A stretch of 10,837 bases of DNA from assembly GCA_035549615.1 (NCBI GenBank), contig DASZQO010000078.1:1-10837 (forward strand), written 5' to 3'. Within the stretch, counting starts at the first letter, position 1, and the number at the start of each line of letters is the position of its first letter. A program made the position numbers and the translations under genes. Origin of the DNA: JAKAWQ01 sp035549615. Its GTDB lineage: Bacteria > Pseudomonadota > Alphaproteobacteria > Acetobacterales > Acetobacteraceae. A model generated the notes under the pieces. It did no database searches. It saw nothing but the letters and a program-made list of their open reading frames with translations, and had not been told where the DNA came from. Positions 1 to 4,949 of the stretch are shown here, one piece after another.

Positions 1-252
1 GACGTGTTCGAGCGGCAGCGGCAGATTGTCACGACGGCGCGCATGGTGGCGTGCCGCGGGCGGGTGCAGCGCGAAGGCCATGTGATCCACGTCGTGGCAG
101 AGCGTCTTGAGGATCTTTCCGGCCTGCTCCGCACTGTGGGAAACCGTGATCAGTCGGGAGGAATTCGATATGAAGGTGGCGGGCGATCTGTCCATGCCGG
201 CGATCGCGATCCGCACGGGGATATCCGGCTAAAGACAAGAGATTTCCGGTAA
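1..252 (+). CDS. dnaE2: Error-prone DNA polymerase DnaE2 (ImuC), C-terminal end, 5' partial
   Basis: Frame 1 is open from the first base to a TAA stop and encodes the last 83 residues of a longer protein. The segments DVFERQRQIV, GRVQREGHVIHVVAERLEDLS and the terminal TRDFR match the characteristic C-terminus of DnaE2/ImuC. This is the alpha-subunit-like polymerase that performs damage-induced translesion synthesis together with ImuA and ImuB. The segment around VIHVV belongs to the C-terminal OB-like region of the family. The catalytic palm and PHP domains would lie left of the window. In alphaproteobacteria the gene normally ends a LexA-controlled imuA-imuB-dnaE2 operon, and the following gene here is unrelated, consistent with an operon end. 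The identification rests on recalled family motifs; the fragment is short but distinctive. Confidence 0.88.
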   Translation, partial: DVFERQRQIVTTARMVACRGRVQREGHVIHVVAERLEDLSGLLRTVGNRDQSGGIRYEGGGRSVHAGDRDPHGDIRLKTRDFR

Positions 253-257
253 ATCTC
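239..257 (+). terminator. Stem-loop across the dnaE2 stop codon
   Basis: GAGATTT (239-245) and AAATCTC (251-257) form a perfect 7-base stem around a 5-base loop, and the TAA stop codon lies within it. There is no clear T-run afterwards (GTTCAAGTC follows), so it is only a weak intrinsic terminator candidate. It is placed where the end of the dnaE2 transcript would be expected. Confidence 0.35.
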
Positions 258-560
258 GTTCAAGTCTGCGTTATTGGGAAGCCCCTGGTGAGCCCAACGG
301 TGCGAGGTTGATGGCCATGACGTCGGCGGCATGCCCCTTCTTCGCCAGAAGTCCCAGAAGCTCCAGAAACCATGGTGATCTTCCAAGGCCGCTTCTCTCC
401 GGGTCTCGAAAGCCGCGCCGGCCGGCCCCTGCGGCGCTTCCCACCCGCCTCGGCACATTCTCAGGCGGGCTCTTGGCAGAAGGCCGTTGCATGCCTTTTC
501 TCCTGCGATCAAACTGAGGATTGAAGGATCGCATTCGGAAAAGCACTCCAGGAGTGGGCC
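253..560. other. Intergenic region dnaE2-doxX, no convincing gene
   Basis: About 308 bases separate the dnaE2 stop from the doxX start. Short open frames exist on both strands; the longest is a reverse frame of 91 codons from a GTG at 546. None has a recognisable product, a good ribosome-binding site or the codon pattern of the neighbours. The region contains three imperfect copies of a 9-base unit with core CCAGAA(G/A) at 345, 354 and 363, and an inverted repeat just before doxX (listed separately). The doxX promoter must lie here, but I see no convincing -35/-10 pair. Confidence 0.5.
504..533. promoter_or_regulatory. Inverted repeat upstream of doxX
   Basis: TGCGATC (504-510) and GATCGCA (527-533) are perfect 7-base inverted arms with a 16-base spacer, ending 27 bases before the doxX start codon. 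The position suits an operator or a leader hairpin. No regulator is encoded beside it, so any role is inference. Confidence 0.3.
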
Positions 561-986
561 ATGAGGAACGTTCAAGATACGGAGATATTGCTGGGGAGGA
601 TTCTGATTGCGGTTTTATTCCTGCCCTCCGGCATCGAAAAGATCATGGGTTGGCCCGGCATCGTGCAATACATTGCCCATGATGGAGGACCTTTCCCATT
701 GCTAGCCGGAATCGTCGCGGTGATCTGTGAGGTGGTGGTCACCGCATTGATCCTGCTCGGTGTATGGGTCCGTCCGCTGGCGCTTGTTCTGGCAATCTAC
801 ACGATCGGCACGGCCCTGATCGCGCATCGTTACTGGGAAGCGCAGGGTCCGGCAGCAATGCTGATGCAGAAGATCAACTTCTACAAGAACGTCGCCATTG
901 CCGGCGGCCTGCTGGTGCTTTCGGCTGCCGGCTCTGGCCGCTTCGCTCTTCGTCCGGACGAGGAGAATGCAGAACAGTTGCCATAG
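561..986 (+). CDS. DoxX family integral membrane protein
   Basis: This is a 141-residue hydrophobic protein with four predicted membrane helices at about residues 9-27, 46-70, 73-92 and 106-128, the layout and length of the DoxX family. The N-terminal LLGRILIAVLFLPSGIEKI and the FYKNVAIAGGLLVLS stretch before helix 4 match the conserved family pattern (helix 1 followed by a G-x-x-K-I type turn; a KN-x-A-x-x-G-G-x-L motif). The ATG is preceded by AGGAG (550-554) with a 6-base spacer, which fixes the start. DoxX-like proteins are poorly characterised inner-membrane proteins; some are linked to quinone or thiol redox stress systems, but nothing adjacent assigns such a role here. It looks like a single-gene unit, flanked by a 308-base gap upstream and a hairpin downstream. 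Confidence 0.87.
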   Translation: MRNVQDTEILLGRILIAVLFLPSGIEKIMGWPGIVQYIAHDGGPFPLLAGIVAVICEVVVTALILLGVWVRPLALVLAIYTIGTALIAHRYWEAQGPAAMLMQKINFYKNVAIAGGLLVLSAAGSGRFALRPDEENAEQLP

Positions 987-1051
987 CTGGGGCATAGGCA
1001 GGCGGCCTTCAGGCGCGCACGGCAACCCGGCCCGGCAATTAGCGACGAGCC

Positions 1052-1076
1052 CGGGGAAGCCCCCTTGGTTTCCCCG
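1052..1076 (+). terminator. GC-rich stem-loop downstream of doxX
   Basis: CGGGGAA (1052-1058) pairs with TTCCCCG (1070-1076) around an 11-base loop, 66 bases after the doxX stop. No T-tract follows, so termination would need Rho or a pause mechanism. The location and the GC-rich stem make it the best candidate end for the doxX transcript. Confidence 0.35.
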
Positions 1077-1121
1077 CCCGGATACGGCTTTGGCAATGGC
1101 TCCAATTATTCCGAATATCAA

Positions 1122-1142
1122 TTGTAAATCAATCCTTTACAA
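1122..1142. promoter_or_regulatory. Perfect TTGTAAA/TTTACAA inverted repeat
   Basis: TTGTAAA (1122-1128) and TTTACAA (1136-1142) are perfect inverted arms with a 7-base spacer, set in one of the few AT-rich patches of the window. The symmetry, half-site length and spacing are typical of a dimeric repressor operator. It is about 440 bases before the likely start of the channel gene, and no regulator gene sits beside it. Confidence 0.35.
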
Positions 1143-1308
1143 GGAACCCAGAGAACGGACGGCGGGCTGGGGAATTGCTTACGGCGTGGGGCGGGCTTCG
1201 GGGCCGTATTGATCCAAACCGATTCTTTATCGCATCGTTGCCGGCCATCGGCCTGGAGCGGAAGGACAATATCCTGAAGAAGACGCGTGGTTCCCTGGTT
1301 GAGCGGAT

Positions 1309-1329
1309 CGCGTCCGAGCAAAGGACGCG
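1309..1329. repeat. Stem-loop CGCGTCC/GGACGCG
   Basis: CGCGTCC (1309-1315) pairs perfectly with GGACGCG (1323-1329) around a 7-base loop (GAGCAAA). It lies in the gene-free stretch before the channel gene. It could be a structured leader, a small-RNA element or chance in GC-rich DNA. Confidence 0.3.
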
Positions 1330-1580
1330 GCGCGCGAGTCATGCGGCGCATCGGCAATCGGGCTCATTTTTGATCACCTCCCTTCCTCTGTCCGGCGATC
1401 AGAATCGTCGCCGAGGGCGAGCGCTTCGCGATCCTGCGGCAAGCTTTCGTGCCAGCCTTCTTGGAACTCTGGCGCAGGGCTCCTTGTCCCGATGGTCTTT
1501 GTCCCAAGGCCCGGTTCACGCCGTGCAGACCGCCCGCTCCGCGAGCCGCTTTTCTCTGCGTTCAGGCGCGCAACACCAAG

Positions 1581-2294
1581 GTGATCCTGTCCGTGCTTAG
1601 CAGGCCTGAACGGGTGCTGGCGCGCACCCGTGCCTTCTGTGAACGGGTCCGGGACCCGGCGCTCTCGGCGCTCCTGATCGTCGAGCTGTTGCAGATGTTT
1701 GTCGTCATCCCGCTGGGCACAGCCATCAGCCAGGTGCCCGCCTTGCTGCTGGTGCCCATCGCCCTCGTTCTGGTCCTCGTGCTCGCCTCGCACCGGCTCG
1801 GCGCTCTCGTCGTTGCGGCCATGGCCGTGGGGCTCAGAGTGCTGGCCGGAATTCTCGAATTCCGGCACGCGACGATTTCAACCGATGTCATAGACACCAT
1901 CAGCGCCATCCTCTCGCTGCTCGCGGTGAGCTGGGTGGTGTTCGGAATCGTGTTTTCCCCCGGGCGCATCACTTATCACCGTGTGCGCGGCGCCATCGTT
2001 CTCTATTTGACGATCGCGTTCCTCTTCGCCTGGATCTTCCGGCTGATCGCGGGGCTCGTGCCGCACGCCTTCTCCGGGCTTGTCGTGTACCCGGGCCATA
2101 TTCTTTCCCTCAACGGGTTCGACTATTACAGCCTGACCGTGCTGACGACTCTCGGGTTCGGCGACATCACGCCGATCCATGCTTTCGCGCGCAGCATGAC
2201 AACGCTCGAGGCGGTGATCGGCCAGCTCTATCCGCCGATCATTCTGGCGCGCATCCTCACGCTCTATGCGGAGGAAGCCGGCCGGGACCGCTGA
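1581..2294 (+). CDS. Potassium-channel-like membrane protein (Ion_trans_2 pore)
   Basis: Counting from the GTG at 1581 the protein has 237 residues, with about six hydrophobic segments: residues 27-46, 53-70, 74-91, 105-125, 136-157 and 204-226. Between the last two lies a pore loop, FDYYSLTVLTTLGFGDITP (180-198), whose TTLGFGD is a variant of the potassium selectivity filter TVGYGD. This is the layout of a voltage-gated-like or 6TM potassium channel subunit. I see no arginine-rich S4 repeat and no C-terminal RCK or cyclic-nucleotide domain. The frame stays open upstream to a GTG at 1449, but those 44 residues (Cys/Pro-rich) look non-coding. No start has a strong ribosome-binding site, so the N-terminus is uncertain. 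It likely conducts K+ across the inner membrane; ion specificity is inferred only from the filter. Confidence 0.8.
   Translation: MILSVLSRPERVLARTRAFCERVRDPALSALLIVELLQMFVVIPLGTAISQVPALLLVPIALVLVLVLASHRLGALVVAAMAVGLRVLAGILEFRHATISTDVIDTISAILSLLAVSWVVFGIVFSPGRITYHRVRGAIVLYLTIAFLFAWIFRLIAGLVPHAFSGLVVYPGHILSLNGFDYYSLTVLTTLGFGDITPIHAFARSMTTLEAVIGQLYPPIILARILTLYAEEAGRDR
1845..1866. repeat. Hyphenated 10+10 base palindrome inside the channel gene
   Basis: GCCGGAATTC (1845-1854) and GAATTCCGGC (1857-1866) are perfect inverted arms separated by only two bases, within codons for LAGILEFR of the channel protein. It is among the longest near-continuous palindromes in the window. Confidence 0.5.
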
Positions 2295-2399
2295 AAACAT
2301 ATGGCACACGGAATTCTGGCAGGACAGGCGGGCGCGGGTGCCGGCATTCGTGCGGGTTCACGGGCTTTCGGCAGCCTGGTGATTGCCCGGCGATTCCGC

Positions 2400-2423
2400 C
2401 CCAGTCAAAAACCCAGTCAAAAA
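2400..2423. repeat. Two tandem copies of a 12-base unit
   Basis: CCCAGTCAAAAA occurs twice in direct succession (2400-2411 and 2412-2423), ending 25 bases before the mutarotase start codon. The A-rich halves are unusual in this GC-rich sequence. It may be a replication-slippage duplication, a direct-repeat binding site or an A-rich translation enhancer in the leader. Confidence 0.5.
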
Positions 2424-2448
2424 TGCTTCCACGGAAAGGAAAGATCGC

Positions 2449-2904
2449 ATGCTGAAAACCCTGGGTCCCCTGCATACGCCAGACCTTCTTCATCTCCTCG
2501 CCTCGATGGGTCACGGCGATGAGCTGGCGGTGGTCGATGCGCATTTCCCGGCGGCTTCGCTCGCGCGCCGCCTGGTCCGGCTGGATGGCGCTGGCCTGCC
2601 CGAAGCCCTCGATGCCATTCTCGTGCTCCTTCCGCTCGATGATTTCGTTCCTGATCCTGCGCTGCGCATGGAAGTGGTCGGCAGGCCTGAGGAGATCCCC
2701 GATGTCCAGCGCGCCTGCCAGGGCGTGCTCGATCGAAACGAAGGCAGAAACGTGCCCCTTGCGCCGATCGGGCGCCATGCCTTCTATGCGCGCGCCCGCG
2801 AGGCCTTCGGCATTGTCATGACCGGCGAGCTCCGGCCCTATGGCTGCATTCTGCTGAAGAAGGGCATCGTCAGCGCAAGCGCGATGATCGCAGAGCCTGG
2901 TTGA
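2449..2904 (+). CDS. RbsD/FucU-family sugar mutarotase
   Basis: This 151-residue protein has the full RbsD/FucU fold length. These enzymes interconvert the alpha and beta anomers (or pyranose and furanose forms) of ribose or fucose in the cytoplasm so that downstream kinases or isomerases can use them. Signature elements are LxxMGHGDELAVVDAHFP (residues 17-34, with catalytic-type His22 and Asp24/Asp30), FYARAREAF (112-120, with Tyr113) and the terminal YGCILLKKG (131-139). The overall pattern is closer to FucU than to RbsD. The Asn usually found in the YxN element near the end is Cys133 here. The ATG at 2449 follows AAGGA (2436-2440) with an 8-base spacer, which decides this start over the in-frame upstream codon. 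No fucose or ribose transport or kinase gene adjoins it, so the physiological sugar is unknown. Confidence 0.85.
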   Translation: MLKTLGPLHTPDLLHLLASMGHGDELAVVDAHFPAASLARRLVRLDGAGLPEALDAILVLLPLDDFVPDPALRMEVVGRPEEIPDVQRACQGVLDRNEGRNVPLAPIGRHAFYARAREAFGIVMTGELRPYGCILLKKGIVSASAMIAEPG

Positions 2905-2995
2905 GAAGGCGGCTCTGGCGATCGTCCCACGTCTCTTGCTGCGCTTGCGGTGCTCACGCTCCGCAAAGCCGCTTTCTCAAGCGGGTTCTCCGCTT
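2903..2995. terminator. Hairpin cluster between convergent mutarotase and otsA genes
   Basis: The 108-base gap between two converging stops contains overlapping inverted repeats. GAGAAGGCGGCT (2903-2914) matches AGCCGCTTTCTC (2967-2978) at 11 of 12 positions. TTGCGG (2945-2950) pairs with CCGCAA (2961-2966). AAGCGG (2979-2984) can pair either with CCGCTT at 2969-2974 or with CCGCTT at 2990-2995. Stems can form in both transcription directions, as expected of a bidirectional terminator, but no T-run is present on either strand. Confidence 0.45.
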
Positions 2996-3012
2996 ATCGC
3001 CCTTTCTGTCCG

Positions 3013-4452
3013 CTACTGGCCGAGCAGATCCGCAAGAAACCGGTCTCGCCATTTCTCCAGGCTGTTGCAGCGGAGGATCCGGGTCAGCTCGGAATGGCGC
3101 TCGCGCCGCTCCGCCAGGTCCATATCCAAAGCCTGCGTAATCGCCTCTGCGACACCCATGCGATCGTATGGATTGACGATCAGCGCCGCTTTCAGTTCGG
3201 CGGCCGCGCCCGCGAATTGCGAGAGAACCAGCACACCCGGATCTTCCGGGTTCTGTGCGGCCACATATTCCTTGGCAACGAGGTTCATCCCGTCCTTCAG
3301 CGGTGTCACCAGCCCCACCTGGGCCAGGGCGTAAAGCGGCATCAGGATTTGTCGTGGAAAACTCTTGTTGAGATAGTGCAGCGGCATCCAGTCCAGCTCG
3401 GAAAAACGGCCATTGATGCGGCCTGCCTCGCCCTCCAGTTCGCTGCGGATCTGGCGATAGGTCTCGATATCGCTGCGCGACGGCGGGGCGATCTGCACAA
3501 AGGTCACATCGCCCCGATGCGCGGGATGTATCTCCAGGAAATGCTCGAAGGCAAGAAAACGCTGCCGCAGGCCCTTGGAATAATCCAGACGATCGACGCT
3601 CAGAACAAGCTTGCTCCCGCCCAGGGAAGCGCCAACCCGTTCCGCCTGGCCGCGATTCGCCTCGGCCGCGGCTTGCCGGCGCACCTCCTCGACATTCACG
3701 CCGATCGGATAGACCCCCGTCTGCACAATCCGTCCGAACGCCGCGAGGCGGCCGCCCGATAGCCGCCGTCCGCCGGCCTCGCGAAGAATATAGTCCTCGA
3801 AGGCAAGGCGGTTCGCCTCGGTTTGGAAGCCGACCAGATCGAACTGGCAGAGCCCGCGCGCGAGCTCGGCATGCGCCGGGATCGTCATGAACACGGAAGG
3901 CGCAGGGAAGGGCGTATGCAGGAAAAAGCCCAGCCGGTTGGTCACCCCCGCCGTCCGCAGCGCCTCGGCGATCGAAAGCAGATGGTAGTCATGCACCCAC
4001 ACCGGATCATCAGGTGAGAGGCTGGCCTGCAGCGCGCGCGCGAAGAGTGCATTGACCCGTTTATAGCCGGTGAATTCCTCCCACTCGAACCGCGCGAGAT
4101 GGGGCTGGTCATGCAGGACCGGCCAGAGCGTGCCGTTGGCGAAGCCGCGATAATACTGATCGTAGTCAAGCTGCGAGAAATCGAACGTCATCAACTGAAT
4201 GTTGCCCCGCTGGCGCTCGGGCCGCGCCACGGTCTCGCCGGAGGTCGTCTCGCCGCTCCAGCCGAACCACAGCCCGCCTTTCCGGCTCAGCGCATCGAGA
4301 ACGCCGGCCGCCAGACCGCCATTGGTCGGCTCTCCCTCGGTGATCGGTGCCACGCGGTTGGAAACCACGATCAATCGGCCCGTTCTCGCCCCCGTCAGAA
4401 CGTCGGGCGAGGGCAGGGAATTGGCAAACGAAAGAATGTCTTCCATGGCCAT
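3013..4452 (-). CDS. otsA: Trehalose-6-phosphate synthase (GT20)
   Basis: This 479-residue cytoplasmic GT20 glycosyltransferase makes trehalose 6-phosphate from UDP-glucose and glucose 6-phosphate. The length matches bacterial OtsA. Family elements occur in order: VVSNRVAP (29-36) and NGGLAAG (44-50) for the N-terminal loop; WFGWSG (62-67); DQYYRGFANGTLWP (98-111) for glucose-6-phosphate binding; VWVHDYHLL (151-159) with the active-site Asp155; FFLHTPFP (176-183); VDRLDYSKGL (286-295) with the nucleotide-binding Arg288 and Lys293; and LKDGMNLVAKEY (385-396) with Asp387. All key residues appear intact. A second ATG two codons inside (4446) is an alternative start; neither has a clear Shine-Dalgarno sequence. 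The partner phosphatase gene otsB, often adjacent, is absent on both sides, so it must be encoded elsewhere or replaced. Trehalose typically serves in osmotic and desiccation stress. Confidence 0.96.
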   Translation of the reverse strand: MAMEDILSFANSLPSPDVLTGARTGRLIVVSNRVAPITEGEPTNGGLAAGVLDALSRKGGLWFGWSGETTSGETVARPERQRGNIQLMTFDFSQLDYDQYYRGFANGTLWPVLHDQPHLARFEWEEFTGYKRVNALFARALQASLSPDDPVWVHDYHLLSIAEALRTAGVTNRLGFFLHTPFPAPSVFMTIPAHAELARGLCQFDLVGFQTEANRLAFEDYILREAGGRRLSGGRLAAFGRIVQTGVYPIGVNVEEVRRQAAAEANRGQAERVGASLGGSKLVLSVDRLDYSKGLRQRFLAFEHFLEIHPAHRGDVTFVQIAPPSRSDIETYRQIRSELEGEAGRINGRFSELDWMPLHYLNKSFPRQILMPLYALAQVGLVTPLKDGMNLVAKEYVAAQNPEDPGVLVLSQFAGAAAELKAALIVNPYDRMGVAEAITQALDMDLAERRERHSELTRILRCNSLEKWRDRFLADLLGQ

Positions 4453-4542
4453 TTTAATTCTGTCTGTTGGCTTGCTTCACGCCGAAGGGAAAGGTCGCGC
4501 GACCCTGCGCCGGTTATATTTGCGTCACTTGTGCCGCTCGCT

Positions 4543-4554
4543 TGAAAGCTTTCA
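4543..4554. promoter_or_regulatory. Perfect 12-base palindrome upstream of otsA
   Basis: TGAAAGCTTTCA is fully self-complementary and starts 91 bases upstream of the otsA start codon. It is a plausible operator for a small dimeric regulator acting on otsA. A single short palindrome can arise by chance, so the regulatory role is inference. Confidence 0.3.
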
Positions 4555-4636
4555 TGCCAGGACGGGCAAAGACCATTCCTTTGATAGAACAGTCTCCAAT
4601 TGAAGCGGCATTATGGCGCTCTCGATGCTTTCCTAT

Positions 4637-4668
4637 GGCTTGTGGGGATTGGGGCTTGTGGGGATTGG
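4637..4668 (+). repeat. Tandem duplication of a 16-base G-rich unit with G-quadruplex motif
   Basis: GGCTTGTGGGGATTGG is present twice without a gap (4637-4652 and 4653-4668). With the following two Gs it creates four GGGG runs at 4644-4647, 4651-4654, 4660-4663 and 4667-4670, with loops ATT, CTTGT and ATT. This is a textbook four-tetrad G-quadruplex motif on the + strand, 280 bases upstream of the permease and about 185 bases upstream of otsA on its non-template side. Confidence 0.75.
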
Positions 4669-4767
4669 GGCCTTGGCCAGCGGCCGGCCCGCAGGAAGGG
4701 CGGCCGGGCGAAGGCAGGTGCGAGATTTCTCCACTCTCCTCGCCGGCTCTTTCGAAATCACGCGACG

Positions 4768-4819
4768 AGAGAAGGACCGAGAGCGGAATGGGTGAGCGCG
4801 AGCGATCTCATCCTTCTCT
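4768..4819. repeat. 9-base inverted repeat upstream of the permease
   Basis: AGAGAAGGA (4768-4776) and TCCTTCTCT (4811-4819) are perfect inverted arms. The 34-base interval adds a further near-complementary pair (GGGTGAG with CTCATCC), so an extended hairpin is possible in a leader transcript. The arm ends 130 bases before the permease start. No reading frame explains it. Confidence 0.35.
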
Positions 4820-4949
4820 GAGCGGGCGCTCCGGCAAAGTCCGATGACAGCAGACGGAGCGCGATGATACCTCTCGCTTTCAGCAACTTCCGGCGCGGGG
4901 GAAACCAGGCTCGCTGGAGAGGAGCGGCGGAAGGAGGGCAGAGGGGAGG

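Larger units (their letters stand above)
987..1580. other. Long intergenic region with several stem-loops
   Basis: This 594-base stretch lies between the doxX stop and the likely start of the channel gene. Forward and reverse frames are open over parts of it (for example a forward frame from about 1175), but their translations match no family I recognise and lack good start signals. It carries three separate perfect 7-base stem-loops (1052-1076, 1122-1142, 1309-1329) and a locally AT-rich patch around 1100-1145. It could hold a small RNA, a decayed gene or long regulatory leaders. The channel gene might begin further left within it, at the GTG at 1449. Confidence 0.5.
4453..4949. other. Divergent intergenic region otsA / NCS2 permease
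   Basis: About 500 bases lie between the divergent otsA and permease start codons, so promoters for both genes should be here. No coding frame is convincing. The region holds a 12-base palindrome (4543-4554), a duplicated 16-base G-rich unit forming a G-quadruplex motif (4637-4670), a 9-base inverted repeat (4768-4819) and a nearly pure purine run leading into the permease start (about 4915-4950). I looked for an EcfG-type general-stress promoter (GGAAC then CGTT) ahead of otsA and did not find a convincing one. Confidence 0.6.

Noticed and set aside
271..546. Possible small reverse gene (91 codons, GTG start) between dnaE2 and doxX, with a GRRG...KKGHAADV stretch faintly recalling DUF1674/SDHAF4
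   Set aside because: The conserved GPEPTRYGDWE-type core is absent, the protein does not end after the Asp-Phe as the family does, and there is no ribosome-binding site. A frameshifted remnant cannot be excluded.
1449..1580. N-terminal extension of the channel from the GTG at 1449
   Set aside because: The 44 extra residues are Pro/Cys/Arg-rich, unlike a membrane-protein N-terminus, and no ribosome-binding site precedes the GTG. Kept as an alternative start only.
1175..1600. Forward open frame of 141 codons before the channel gene
   Set aside because: The translation has no recognisable family and changes character along its length. It overlaps the probable channel start and has no good initiation signal.
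2950..3762. Forward open frame of 270 codons opposite otsA
   Set aside because: The reverse strand gives an intact OtsA with all catalytic motifs; the forward translation matches nothing.
4640..4670. CRISPR-like or phage attachment repeat
   Set aside because: There are only two adjacent copies with no spacer, no cas genes and no integrase; a simple tandem duplication explains it.
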